From CAZUMH01 sp964621645 (lineage in GTDB: Bacteria > Zhuqueibacterota > QNDG01 > JAGLOF01): a stretch of 32,355 nucleotides of DNA. The stretch spans positions 1 through 32,355 of the forward strand of contig CAZUMH010000032.1 in NCBI GenBank assembly GCA_964621645.1. The letters run 5' to 3'. Within the stretch, counting starts at the first letter, position 1. Each line of letters begins with the position of its first letter. The translations under genes were made by a program, and so were the position numbers. The notes beneath the pieces are model-generated. The model had not been told where the DNA came from, did no database searches, and worked only from the letters and a program-made list of their open reading frames with translations. Shown here in pieces: positions 7,613-16,025 of this stretch.

Positions 7613-10453
7613 TTATTTTTTCCGCAGGCCGGAAGGGGGATCAGGAGGTGTCAAATCGCCGGCTGACCGCAGTGTGAACCTGAAGTAGACAGTATCATCA
7701 TTTTCGTTGTCATTACTCCAGATCCACATCACACCGCCATCGGCAGTGATACCGTCCACATCACGGAAATCGGCCCAAGGCGTAGCCGTACCATGCTCGC
7801 CTATTATCGTGGCTTTCTGCCAGGAAATATCATCAAAATTCACACTTTCCCAGCCTTCCTGCTCGGTCACCGACACCTTCCAGTTGTCATCGGTGACATA
7901 GTGCTCCCCGTCAAAATCAATTTCGGCTACCAATCCGGCGTAATCTTCCACGTCCATGGCCTTGACCGCGATAATATTTTTCCCGGGCAGGGAAGCTACC
8001 GTGTACTGTTGCGCCTGGTTCCATTGATTCCCCACACCCACCAGAACACCGTTAACGTAGAGCTGGTAAGTATCGTCCGCGGCAACAGAAATGCTGATAT
8101 GACCTCCGATTCCCGTATACAATTTGGTAGTGTTATCTGCTATTTTATTAGGTATCTTGGCCCGGTCATAGACGTTGTTAACGATGAGCGTGTACTGCTG
8201 GCCGACGACCTGAGAGCTTGTCCTGAGAACCACGGTACGGTTGTCATCTTCCAGACCGGCGGACAATACGGAAATCTGATCTCTGATTTCATAATTATAT
8301 ATGCTGGTCGCGCTGCCTTCATCAACATCTTCATCGTACACGATTTTTATTCTTGTCTGATCCAGTGGTTCGATCTCCGTAATCTGAGGAGGATTCTGAT
8401 CGGCAAGAGTCGACAGTGGCCCGGACAAGGGAGAAACACTGACATTTCCCACGTCATCAAGAGTATAGATGGAATATTGATAAGAGGTTCCTCCGGCCAG
8501 ATTTTGATCCAGGTAAATATTTGAATGCGTTGTGCTTATCAATTTCCCGTCACGATAAACCTGATACATAAAAGCGACATCGCCATCGGAGGCCGCAAGG
8601 GGCGGATCCCAGGTCAGATAGATGGAGTTTTCCGTTGTTTCCTCACTTCTCAGGTTCCTGGGTTCATTAGGCGGGACATTGTCCAGCTCGACTCCATCCT
8701 GATAGATAAAGCTTATCGCATCTGCGATAACCGTTCCATTGGCTCCGCTGGCGGAGATTGTTACATTTCCGGAAGTCCCTTTATTAAAATAATACATGCC
8801 CAAATCATTCCACTGGCCCTGATTTTCCTGCTGATTGATATAAATCGTCAGACTGCCGCCGCTGTGATTAATGGTATACTTCACATTGGTGGCCTCATTT
8901 CCATCATCGTAGCCATGCCATTCACGTACCCGGTAAACGCCGGGATATCCAATGGTTGGTCTGAAGACAGCCGCATCATTGCCCCCGCCATCCGTTCTTC
9001 GGTACCCGGACAGCGATACATTCTTCCAGGGAGCTATTTTCAAATAGAAACTGTTATTTTCCTTAAACATTTCGTCCCAGTCACCGTTGAATTCCGCCGC
9101 CTCGCTTGCGGGACTCGTTGCCGGATCGCCGCCATCGATAATTATATCACAGATCGACCTGGTGGGAGTTTTCACCAGTATTATCCCGTCTCCCACATAC
9201 GTAGTGACAGCCGAACCAAATGTTGCACCTTTCAGCTGAACACTGCTAAACAGTTCTCCGTTGTTGAACGTCGGATCCTGACCACCCTGAAAGCGGTAAT
9301 ACGGCCCGTCATAGCCGGCCAGTGTTTGTAAATCGGCATCGGTAACCGTTACGTTGGTTCCGGTGATATTGCAAATCGCCACGCCTCCGTCAAAGAAACG
9401 CACCCAGACATCTGTCGTGCCGATACGCTGCATATCCTGGGTAGGATATCCGATATTCAGATCAAATTCGTCATAATATCGGTTATAATAATCATCGGGG
9501 CTGTACAGATCCTGATAATCATAGTAGACATTGCCCAGCATGCACTTTGTCAAGGTGAACCGGACGAACGTATAGTAATTTTTCAGCGGATTGGTTTTTA
9601 AGGGATCCTCGAAGGTGGGATTCGCCTGATCAATGGAAGTCTGTGGATTCATCGCCTGCTCCATGAAGGGAACATAGGCCTGGGTCCGCTGCCATTCCCA
9701 GCTATGCTCGTACCCCCAGTATTCCGCCGTGGCCCCGTTCAAGACAGAAATATCGGGATGACCCTGGAATCCCACCCCCGTGTCCACGATAAAAAGTTTG
9801 TCTGGGCCGAGCAGTTCACGAATTTTTCGAACCAGCTTTATTACCCCGCTATCCCAATGGGAGACAACCCAGTCCTTTCCGTGTTCTTCCAGATCTCTGA
9901 CTCCATTACAGTCCAAATCGATATCTGATGGACAATGCCCGTTCACATGCCTCCCGGCATAGAGACCGTCCGTAGCGATTCCATCGAGGATATCAAGTCT
10001 GGTAAAATTCACGATATACTCGGCGAACCACTGCCAGCATTGTTTCCCGTTGACATACGGACAGACGTCGGAAAAATTGGGCGCAATCTGGTCATTGGGT
10101 GGATTCACTCCAACATACCAGCCGAACGTGCTGCCATTCGCCATTTTCAATCTGAATTGATCCGGAATCCCTGTTCCCAGATGAGATCCAGCATTAAAAT
10201 CGGATGTCTGTACCACAAGTGTGGTAGGATCGATACTTTTTATCTCATTTGCCTGATTGGGATCAGTGTATATACCTAAGACCGCGATATCAAAACGGGC
10301 GTACCAGTCGGATACGCTTCCTCCCCAGCCGATATTTGCGGTTCGGGGATAGGGATGGAGCCCCTGTTCCTGGGCCAAAACCCCGGCCGTCAGACAGAAA
10401 ATCATCATAATTATTTTAATCACGTGCCTGTTCACGTTTCCTGTAACGAACAT
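7613..10453 (-). CDS. secreted GHL15-like putative glycoside hydrolase, multidomain
   Basis: This is a 946-residue exported protein with a signal peptide ending near LTAGVLAQ (20-27). Residues about 35-430 read like the hypothetical glycosyl hydrolase families (GHL15 type): a predicted TIM barrel with GWYVGVN, DGIATDGLYAGR and IVDTGVGF. A perfect-pattern EF-hand loop (D179-x-D-x-N-G-x-x-D-x-x-E190) sits inside the barrel. Residues about 450-586 match the golvesin C-terminal / carbohydrate-binding-like module (YRVREWHGYDDGNE, VIADAISFIYQ). FN3 follows at 593-682, then an Ig/Big5-like module (687-775), then a beta-sandwich like the sugar-binding domain of GH2 or rhamnosidases (783-928). The C-terminus stops inside what looks like the start of another FN3 (PPDPPSGL). 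The start ATG has a strong GAGGAGG site. There is no sorting tail, so secretion may differ from that of its neighbours. Confidence 0.85.
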   Translation of the reverse strand: MFVTGNVNRHVIKIIMMIFCLTAGVLAQEQGLHPYPRTANIGWGGSVSDWYARFDIAVLGIYTDPNQANEIKSIDPTTLVVQTSDFNAGSHLGTGIPDQFRLKMANGSTFGWYVGVNPPNDQIAPNFSDVCPYVNGKQCWQWFAEYIVNFTRLDILDGIATDGLYAGRHVNGHCPSDIDLDCNGVRDLEEHGKDWVVSHWDSGVIKLVRKIRELLGPDKLFIVDTGVGFQGHPDISVLNGATAEYWGYEHSWEWQRTQAYVPFMEQAMNPQTSIDQANPTFEDPLKTNPLKNYYTFVRFTLTKCMLGNVYYDYQDLYSPDDYYNRYYDEFDLNIGYPTQDMQRIGTTDVWVRFFDGGVAICNITGTNVTVTDADLQTLAGYDGPYYRFQGGQDPTFNNGELFSSVQLKGATFGSAVTTYVGDGIILVKTPTRSICDIIIDGGDPATSPASEAAEFNGDWDEMFKENNSFYLKIAPWKNVSLSGYRRTDGGGNDAAVFRPTIGYPGVYRVREWHGYDDGNEATNVKYTINHSGGSLTIYINQQENQGQWNDLGMYYFNKGTSGNVTISASGANGTVIADAISFIYQDGVELDNVPPNEPRNLRSEETTENSIYLTWDPPLAASDGDVAFMYQVYRDGKLISTTHSNIYLDQNLAGGTSYQYSIYTLDDVGNVSVSPLSGPLSTLADQNPPQITEIEPLDQTRIKIVYDEDVDEGSATSIYNYEIRDQISVLSAGLEDDNRTVVLRTSSQVVGQQYTLIVNNVYDRAKIPNKIADNTTKLYTGIGGHISISVAADDTYQLYVNGVLVGVGNQWNQAQQYTVASLPGKNIIAVKAMDVEDYAGLVAEIDFDGEHYVTDDNWKVSVTEQEGWESVNFDDISWQKATIIGEHGTATPWADFRDVDGITADGGVMWIWSNDNENDDTVYFRFTLRSAGDLTPPDPPSGLRKK

Positions 10454-10488
10454 TTCCCCTCCTCAGATGCTGTTCAATAAATACAATT

Positions 10489-10516
10489 ATCATAAATTGC
10501 AATAATTTATATGCAA
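10489..10516 (-). promoter_or_regulatory. candidate promoter of the GHL15-like gene
   Basis: TTGCAT (10516-10511) and TATGAT (10494-10489, five of six consensus bases) are separated by 16 bases on the minus strand, about 36 bases before the start codon. The -35 match is weak. The -10 overlaps a small AT inverted repeat (10492-10498 with 10504-10510). Confidence 0.3.
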
Positions 10517-10525
10517 ATCCCATGC

Positions 10526-10597
10526 CAGCAAGAAAACAGGCAAAAATCCGCACCGCAATGAGAATTTTGCCTGAAAACAAGAATATTTTTCTTGCTG
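10526..10597. terminator. large imperfect inverted repeat, possible terminator after the flippase gene
   Basis: The left arm at 10526-10546 (CAGCAAGAAAA then CAGGCAAAA) pairs with the right arm in two blocks, 10564-10573 (ATTTTGCCTG) and 10586-10597. A 12-base insertion with its own small hairpin potential interrupts the right arm. It lies between the flippase stop (10622) and the promoter region of the next gene. No clean T-run follows the outer stem, so the terminator role is an inference. Confidence 0.4.
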
Positions 10598-10621
10598 CTA
10601 GGAAAAAGATTTTCTCTGCTG

Positions 10622-12079
10622 CTATCTTTTCAGCGCCTGCCTTATCATCGAGGTAAAAAAGGCTCTATCTTCAGTAGAAATAACTTTTAAGCGCCAAATC
10701 AAATAAAAATATATAAAAAGACCGGGAATGGAATAGTAATAGGTGTGCAGCCGGTTGCCCAGTATAAGAAAAAAGGCAAGCACTGTAACGCATAGAGCAA
10801 AACGGAGGACATTATTAAACCGTACGGCACCGGCAAAGAGATTCAGTTTTTTCTTTATGAAAAACAGCTGCAGAACCAAATAAATATTAATTGAAAAGAA
10901 AGTAGCCAGAGCTGCTCCATAATAACTCAATGCTGGTATCAGTATAAAATTAAGCGTAATGTTGGCAACCATGCCGATACCGTTAATGGCGGTGTCAATT
11001 GGCTTATTATCACTCGCAATAAAAACATGAGCCAGGATCTCCGTGACACCATAGGAGATTATCGTCAGCGCCAATACATTAAGGACTTTTACGGATTCTA
11101 CCAATTCCGGATTCAATATATTTATAAGAAACTTTGCGGATATGATGATTGCCGCAGTGCCGGGGATGGCAACGCATAGAAAGTATTTGATCATTTTTTT
11201 ACTCATCAATATAAAACTTTTCACATCAACGTGAAATTTCTCGGAAATGACCGGCAGCAGTGATATGACAACATTTGCGATAGCGATGTTCACCACACTG
11301 AAAAAGCGATAGGCCCCGTCGTAAATCCCCACGGCCACATCACCTTTTAATTTGGAAAGCATGATGGTATCGGCCCGCCAGTAAACAGTGACGAATACAG
11401 CCGAGAGGGCGAAGGCCCGTGATTTCATCATTAAAAATACATAATAATTCTTATCAAAAGAAAATTTCCATTTCCTCCAGATCTTTAAAAGATTAGCAGC
11501 GTAAAACAATGAAATTCCGTATTTCATGACCGCATAGATGATAAAAAGGGTCATGACATCATACCCAAGGCGGATAAAAATAATGCACACTGCAACTCGG
11601 GATATATTTTCGATGATTCCGATAATACCAATGAAACGGGTCTTTTCGTACCCGATCAACACTCCTTCCGCACAATCATTAAAAGCGGTCCCAGGCAGCG
11701 AAAGGGAGAATATCAAGACACTGTAGGTAATAATTGCTTGGTACCCCCCCCAAAAAAAGATCAGGGAATCCATCACGATGATACAGAGGAAGGCGATTGG
11801 GAAAACCAGGGCCAATCCATGCAGGAATATCTTCTGTCCCGCGTTGTTCTGTTTGGCAACTTCTTTCACCAACAGTGATTTAATGGCAAAAGTGGAAATG
11901 AATTCAAAGACAATTCCGATACTGAATATCGTCGCGTACTGCCCTTGCGCCGCTATTCCCATCTGCCTGCTGATATTCATGATCAGGAAAAATGAAAAGA
12001 GGGGACGCAGCACCTTGCTGCTCATCAAATAGGTCGTGTTCAATATGCGTTCTTTTAATCTTGCCATCGGGGGCGACAT
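10622..12079 (-). CDS. Wzx-type polysaccharide flippase (oligosaccharide flippase family)
   Basis: This 485-residue protein is almost entirely hydrophobic segments, with the 12-14 membrane helices typical of MATE-superfamily Wzx proteins. The N-terminal half has the usual pattern (MNISRQMGIAAQGQYATIFS, then FISTFAIKSLLVKEVA). It should flip undecaprenyl-linked oligosaccharide across the inner membrane. The start may be ATG 12079 (AAGG abuts it) or the ATG four codons downstream at 12067. The gene carries a T7G8 run (minus strand, 11758-11744) encoding FFWGG, which could make it phase-variable. It is AT-rich compared with genes further right, and it is the last gene of the polysaccharide block. 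Confidence 0.9.
   Translation of the reverse strand: MSPPMARLKERILNTTYLMSSKVLRPLFSFFLIMNISRQMGIAAQGQYATIFSIGIVFEFISTFAIKSLLVKEVAKQNNAGQKIFLHGLALVFPIAFLCIIVMDSLIFFWGGYQAIITYSVLIFSLSLPGTAFNDCAEGVLIGYEKTRFIGIIGIIENISRVAVCIIFIRLGYDVMTLFIIYAVMKYGISLFYAANLLKIWRKWKFSFDKNYYVFLMMKSRAFALSAVFVTVYWRADTIMLSKLKGDVAVGIYDGAYRFFSVVNIAIANVVISLLPVISEKFHVDVKSFILMSKKMIKYFLCVAIPGTAAIIISAKFLINILNPELVESVKVLNVLALTIISYGVTEILAHVFIASDNKPIDTAINGIGMVANITLNFILIPALSYYGAALATFFSINIYLVLQLFFIKKKLNLFAGAVRFNNVLRFALCVTVLAFFLILGNRLHTYYYSIPGLFIYFYLIWRLKVISTEDRAFFTSMIRQALKR
11744..11758 (-). repeat. T7G8 homopolymer tract inside the flippase gene
   Basis: Eight C (11744-11751) followed by seven A (11752-11758) on the plus strand read as TTTTTTTGGGGGGGG in the coding direction. 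The frame is intact in this copy (Phe-Phe-Trp-Gly-Gly). Adjacent T and G homopolymers of this length are prone to slippage. Confidence 0.9.
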
Positions 12080-12134
12080 CCTTGAATTAAATAATGAACC
12101 GGATATTGCTTTCTTCGTTTCAATGGATCTTTTC

Positions 12135-13244
12135 CTACTGCAGAGTTGTTACCATAACTTCTGTAAAGGCCTGCACCTGTCTTTCCCGCGTGAAGCGCTG
12201 CTCCACTATTCTTCTGCCGCGTTCACCCATGGCCAGCAGACGATGTTCATCAGCAAGGACAAAAGTGAGTGCTTCAGCCAATGCTGCCGGATCAGCCGGG
12301 GGAACAAGCATACCGCTCCGGCCCCGCTCGACTGCTTCAGGAATTCCTCCCACAGCTGAAGCCACCACCGGCAGGGATGAAGCCATCGCTTCGAGAATTA
12401 CGTTCGGCAGCCCTTCCGAAATCGATGGCAGCACGAACACATCCAGTTGACGCATCACCGCGGGGATATCTTCCCGATACCCTCTGAATTCTACCACAGT
12501 ATCCAGATGCTCCTCGCGTACTTGTCTCTCCAGGGTTTCCCGTTCACGGCCGTCTCCGAAAAACAAACATTTCAATCGGGGGAACCCATCCTTTATCAGG
12601 TTCAGAGCTTGGATAAGATAGGTATGTCCCTTGACTCTCTCCAGGCGCCCCACTACCCCAATTGTCACCCCGGATCTCCTTTTTTTACCGGAAACAGCGG
12701 TCACCGCTTTTTCGTTGAACCTGGGAAGATCTACTCCATTCGGGACAACCCGCATTCTGCCCGAAAGGAATTGATTGTTATCGATGATCGAGTTTTTCAT
12801 GTCTTCGGATACGGCTATAACACAGTCAGCATACCGCATTACGGATTTATAGAGAATTCTGCGATATCGGGGATTGAATAACGCATTGCAGTGGGAAGCG
12901 TGGGCCCAGGATATCACTTTCCTTACTCCTGCGATTTTGCTGACGAAAGTGCCCAGAATGTCCGGATAAAATAATATCGGGATAACAACATCAAATCTTC
13001 CGGTTCTGATAAACCGGTAAAGGTGGATCATCATACTTATATCGAATCTGTTTTTCCGGGCCAAAGCATGTATCTCGATGCCGAGATTGATATAATCCTT
13101 CTTCAGAGGGCCTGAATCAGCCAGACTGACGACTGCCGACTCAAATGTTTCTCTGGGCAGACACTTGAGGACTTCCAGGAGCTGTATTTCAGCGCCGCCT
13201 GCGCCGAATCCATCGATGATAAAGAGTAACCGTGCCTTTCTCAT
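12135..13244 (-). CDS. glycosyltransferase family 4 (GT-B)
   Basis: The 369-residue protein is of full GT4 length. It has the GGAE motif at 16-19 in the N-terminal Rossmann domain, VVPNGVD at 166-172, GRLERVKG at 199-206 (donor phosphate contacts), and the E-x7-E motif at 277-285 (EGLPNVILE). It transfers an activated sugar, probably onto a lipid-linked intermediate on the cytoplasmic side. Sugar and linkage cannot be read from the sequence. The ATG overlaps the stop of the upstream glycosyltransferase gene by 4 bp (ATGA), so the two are coupled. The flippase gene begins 55 bp downstream. Confidence 0.93.
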   Translation of the reverse strand: MRKARLLFIIDGFGAGGAEIQLLEVLKCLPRETFESAVVSLADSGPLKKDYINLGIEIHALARKNRFDISMMIHLYRFIRTGRFDVVIPILFYPDILGTFVSKIAGVRKVISWAHASHCNALFNPRYRRILYKSVMRYADCVIAVSEDMKNSIIDNNQFLSGRMRVVPNGVDLPRFNEKAVTAVSGKKRRSGVTIGVVGRLERVKGHTYLIQALNLIKDGFPRLKCLFFGDGRERETLERQVREEHLDTVVEFRGYREDIPAVMRQLDVFVLPSISEGLPNVILEAMASSLPVVASAVGGIPEAVERGRSGMLVPPADPAALAEALTFVLADEHRLLAMGERGRRIVEQRFTRERQVQAFTEVMVTTLQ

Positions 13245-14485
13245 CCAGTTTTTCCCTGAAGACGCTTCCGTTTAACATTATCGGAAACGCACACGTTGCT
13301 GATTATGGTTGACATTTTCCCCGTTATTCTGTCCCAGGTGTATTCAGAGATTATTTTTTCTCTGGCCCGGGCGCCGATTTCCTTTCTCAGCCCGGGATGA
13401 TCGATCAGATACACAATCTTCTCAACCATTTCATCCGCGGATTCCGAATACAATAGGACTCCATCGGATTCATCACTGATAATATCTTTTATTTGACCGA
13501 TGGCGGTAGCAATTACCGGCTTGGCAGCAGCCATATATTCAAATATTTTAATTGAGGAAGCCCACCAAAAATCCACGATAGGATACGGAGCCAGGACAAT
13601 ATCCATACAGCCAAGATACCGGTTAAGATCGTCATGGGGAACGATCCCGGTAAATACCAATCCCCTTTCAATTTCATCCGCAGTCAGAGAGCTTTCTTGA
13701 AAAATGCTCTTGTTAAAGTTGCCCACAAACATAAACGCCACATTGTCTCTCCGGTCCAGCGTTTTCTTGATGACATCGACTAATTTTTCCACACCGGACC
13801 AGGAAATGGAGGACCCGACCCACCCGACGACAGTTTTTCCGGCAAGGCCGAAGTCTTTTATCATTTGTTTCTCTTTCGGCCGGGGCTGAAACAGGTCGGG
13901 GTCTGCGCCGTTGGGAATCACATATATTTTATCTCCATTGATATTACGGTCATTAACGTAATGCTCTTTCAGGACCTCTGAAATTGAAAAAACCGCCTTT
14001 GCTGTGTCCAGCGTATATCTCTCCAGCAAAAAGGGGAGGAACGGGATGTGGACGTTGTCTCTGCCATAATAGTGCCTGTATTCAAAAAGACAAGGTGCTG
14101 CTGATTCCACGATCAATGGTATGTCGAATATTCTGGCCAGGACCGCGATGGCCGCAGAATTCCAGACCTGCCTTTCGATAATCACATTCGGTTTCTGGTT
14201 CCGTATGATCCGGAACCCTTTGATAAAAATCCGCAGATTGGCCAATATTTTTTTCGGTTCGTGCAGGAAGGGAGACAGCGCTGGCTTAAGAGATTTCCTG
14301 GTATCTATTGTTGTTTTTTCAGACTCTTTCCCCGAAGACGTCAGATCGGGATCACCTTCGATCCAGTTCAGGAAAACACAGTACCCTTTTTTCTCCAGGT
14401 TGGCTGCGATAGTCCTGGTTTTATTGATAGGTCCGACGGAATCCCCGGCGGTATCGAAAAGATGATTGAAATAGGAGATTTTCAA
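13241..14485 (-). CDS. glycosyltransferase family 4 (GT-B)
   Basis: A GT4 enzyme of about 414 residues. It shows VIERQVWNSAA and VESAAPCLFEY in the acceptor half, VIPNGADPDLF near residue 191, and a C-terminal SSIKIFEYMAAAKPVIA that holds the conserved acidic residue of the family. There is an ATG at 14491, but the strong site GGGAGG (14497-14492) abuts it directly. The TTG two codons downstream at 14485 has ideal 6-base spacing and yields the usual N-terminus MKISYFNHL. I therefore prefer the TTG. The gene is coupled to the next GT4 by an ATGA overlap. Confidence 0.9.
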   Translation of the reverse strand: MKISYFNHLFDTAGDSVGPINKTRTIAANLEKKGYCVFLNWIEGDPDLTSSGKESEKTTIDTRKSLKPALSPFLHEPKKILANLRIFIKGFRIIRNQKPNVIIERQVWNSAAIAVLARIFDIPLIVESAAPCLFEYRHYYGRDNVHIPFLPFLLERYTLDTAKAVFSISEVLKEHYVNDRNINGDKIYVIPNGADPDLFQPRPKEKQMIKDFGLAGKTVVGWVGSSISWSGVEKLVDVIKKTLDRRDNVAFMFVGNFNKSIFQESSLTADEIERGLVFTGIVPHDDLNRYLGCMDIVLAPYPIVDFWWASSIKIFEYMAAAKPVIATAIGQIKDIISDESDGVLLYSESADEMVEKIVYLIDHPGLRKEIGARAREKIISEYTWDRITGKMSTIISNVCVSDNVKRKRLQGKTG

Positions 14486-14491
14486 ACACAT

Positions 14492-14497
14492 CCTCCC
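14492..14497 (-). promoter_or_regulatory. Shine-Dalgarno GGGAGG favouring a TTG start at 14485
   Basis: This is the strongest possible site. It touches the upstream ATG (14491) with zero spacing, but lies 6 bases from TTG 14485. Confidence 0.5.
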
Positions 14498-14527
14498 ATT
14501 GACGGAGTGGCTGAATCATTATTCCGA

Positions 14528-15097
14528 TCAGCGATTTTTCATCCCCTTGACCAGAAGCCCTTCGGATGTTTTCCGGGAAATCACCTTTGCCGGGATGCCG
14601 CCTAGAGTACAATTCCCCTCGGGAAAACTTTTGTTCACGACCGCATTGGCGCCGATTACCGTATTCGGTCCGATGTCAATATCACCGAAAATCTTGGCGC
14701 CGGGACCAATATACACATTGTCTCCTATCCGGGGGGCGTCGGCGCTCTTGCCGGCCGTTGTTCCGATATTCGTGCAGGCATGAAGACGACAGTTGGCGCC
14801 TACCCGGGCACCGCCGTTTACAATAATAGTTCCGTAGTGTGCGATGGATAATCCCGGTCCGAATATATTCACCGGGATAGAAAATCCCAGCCGTACCGAT
14901 TGACGACGAAAGCGCAGATAGGTCCATTTGCGCACCACTCTGTTTCCGCCGCAGTTGATGAGATATTCCAGTCGTCTCAGTGTTTTCTGAAATTTCCATA
15001 TATCATCAAGAAGGTATTTCTTAAATCCTTTTTCCCTGCCGAGAGCAATCCTGTCGGCTTCAAGATATTCCAGATAATCATCATAAGAACTAATCAT
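14528..15097 (-). CDS. serine acetyltransferase-like hexapeptide acetyltransferase
   Basis: The 189-residue protein has a helical N-terminus and a left-handed beta-helix of hexapeptide repeats from about 72 to 170. The serine acetyltransferase signature is present: AHYGTIIVN with His87, LHACTNIGTT with His106, then IGDNVYIGPGAKI and GGIPAKVI. In sugar clusters such CysE-like proteins usually O- or N-acetylate a glycan or its precursor with acetyl-CoA in the cytoplasm, rather than make cysteine. The N-terminal region is shorter than in true CysE. A strong GGGGAGG lies 9 bases before the ATG. The next gene starts 36 bp downstream. Confidence 0.85.
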   Translation of the reverse strand: MISSYDDYLEYLEADRIALGREKGFKKYLLDDIWKFQKTLRRLEYLINCGGNRVVRKWTYLRFRRQSVRLGFSIPVNIFGPGLSIAHYGTIIVNGGARVGANCRLHACTNIGTTAGKSADAPRIGDNVYIGPGAKIFGDIDIGPNTVIGANAVVNKSFPEGNCTLGGIPAKVISRKTSEGLLVKGMKNR

Positions 15098-15241
15098 CGA
15101 TCTGTTCCTCCCCTTTAATGCACTATAACATCTGGGAACGAGTCAGGGAATGATTGAATATATGTTAGAAATCTATTTTGATCTCAGTAGTTTCTGAATA
15201 ATGTACCAAAATTTAATCAGTTGCCGGTCGGGTATATAAGA

Positions 15242-15264
15242 GTAACGCCGCCCGGGAGTGTTAC
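15242..15264 (-). terminator. weak hairpin overlapping the stop of the deacetylase gene
   Basis: GTAAC (15242-15246) and GTTAC (15260-15264) can pair, extended by a GC-rich interior. On the minus strand the hairpin is followed by TCTTATATA rather than a true T-run. It could be an attenuator or inefficient terminator in the 163 bp gap before the acetyltransferase gene. No convincing promoter was found in that gap. Confidence 0.25.
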
Positions 15265-16007
15265 CATATCGCTGATTTAATCCTCCCTCCCAACTTAAGC
15301 AGATAATAAAAGTAATTGAATCCCGTTTTCATTTTAAAAGCAAACCGGTACGGTGAATCCGACTCGAATATTTCGATCCTTCCAAGGGCAAAAGGGTCAT
15401 CGACAGTCGCGTACAATCCGGGAGTACCGCCGCAGGCGCCGAGATATCCTGCCTGTTCGACCATCCCTTTTATCCTGTCGTCGAATAATCCGAAAGGGTA
15501 AGCGAAAAATGAAATATCTTTTTTTAACTTCTTGTTTATTACCTGTCTGGAATGGATTAGACTTCCCAGCACCTCGTTATCGCCAAGCGTTGTCAAGGGA
15601 TCATGGATCTTGCCGTGAGATTCGAAACTGAATCCCACATCCATCATCTCATGAATCTGCTGTGTGTTGAGAAAACGAAACCCATGAATGTCCCTGTCGG
15701 TATCGATATATTCAGATAACAGAAAAATCGTCGCCTGAAAACCGAGGGATTTCAGTATAGGGAAGGCATATTCAAAGTTGTTCTCATAACCGTCATCAAA
15801 AGTGATGATAACACTATTTTCCGGTATTGCTTCACCCGACTGCAGACATTCCAGGAGCCGGTTTAAATCAATCGTACGGTAAGCCCGCCGCTTGAGCCAG
15901 GTCATCTGTTCGGCAAACTTCTCAGCCGACACACAATAACTGTTAAAGCCTTTTGTACGTCTCGGCACGATGTGATGATAGAGAAGAATTGGGATCCTGA
16001 TACTCAT
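15261..16007 (-). CDS. polysaccharide deacetylase (NodB-type, CE4)
   Basis: This is a 248-residue protein with the NodB homology fold. Motif 1, TFDDGYEN, has Asp71 (base) and Asp72 (metal). Motif 2, SHGKIHDPL, has His131 and His135 (metal). Motif 3, FAYPFG, is at 168-173, so the catalytic set is complete. The family removes N- or O-acetyl groups from sugars. No signal peptide is apparent (start MSIRIPILLYHH), so it may act in the cytoplasm or be exported by an unrecognised route. It lies 18 bp after the ligase/polymerase gene. Together with the acetyltransferase that follows, it could tune acetylation of the glycan, which is inference. Confidence 0.9.
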   Translation of the reverse strand: MSIRIPILLYHHIVPRRTKGFNSYCVSAEKFAEQMTWLKRRAYRTIDLNRLLECLQSGEAIPENSVIITFDDGYENNFEYAFPILKSLGFQATIFLLSEYIDTDRDIHGFRFLNTQQIHEMMDVGFSFESHGKIHDPLTTLGDNEVLGSLIHSRQVINKKLKKDISFFAYPFGLFDDRIKGMVEQAGYLGACGGTPGLYATVDDPFALGRIEIFESDSPYRFAFKMKTGFNYFYYLLKLGGRIKSAIW

Positions 16008-16025
16008 TACGTGAGCGGCCTGCTG

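Noticed and set aside
7480..7625. Frameshift at the A6 run that might extend the GHL15-like protein
   Set aside because: Both alternative frames after the run encode short peptides without FN3 or sorting-tail features before a stop.
15098..15260. Promoter in the gap before the acetyltransferase gene
   Set aside because: TATAGT-like sequence is present, but no acceptable -35 lies at 16-18 bases. The gap is AT-rich, so chance matches are expected.
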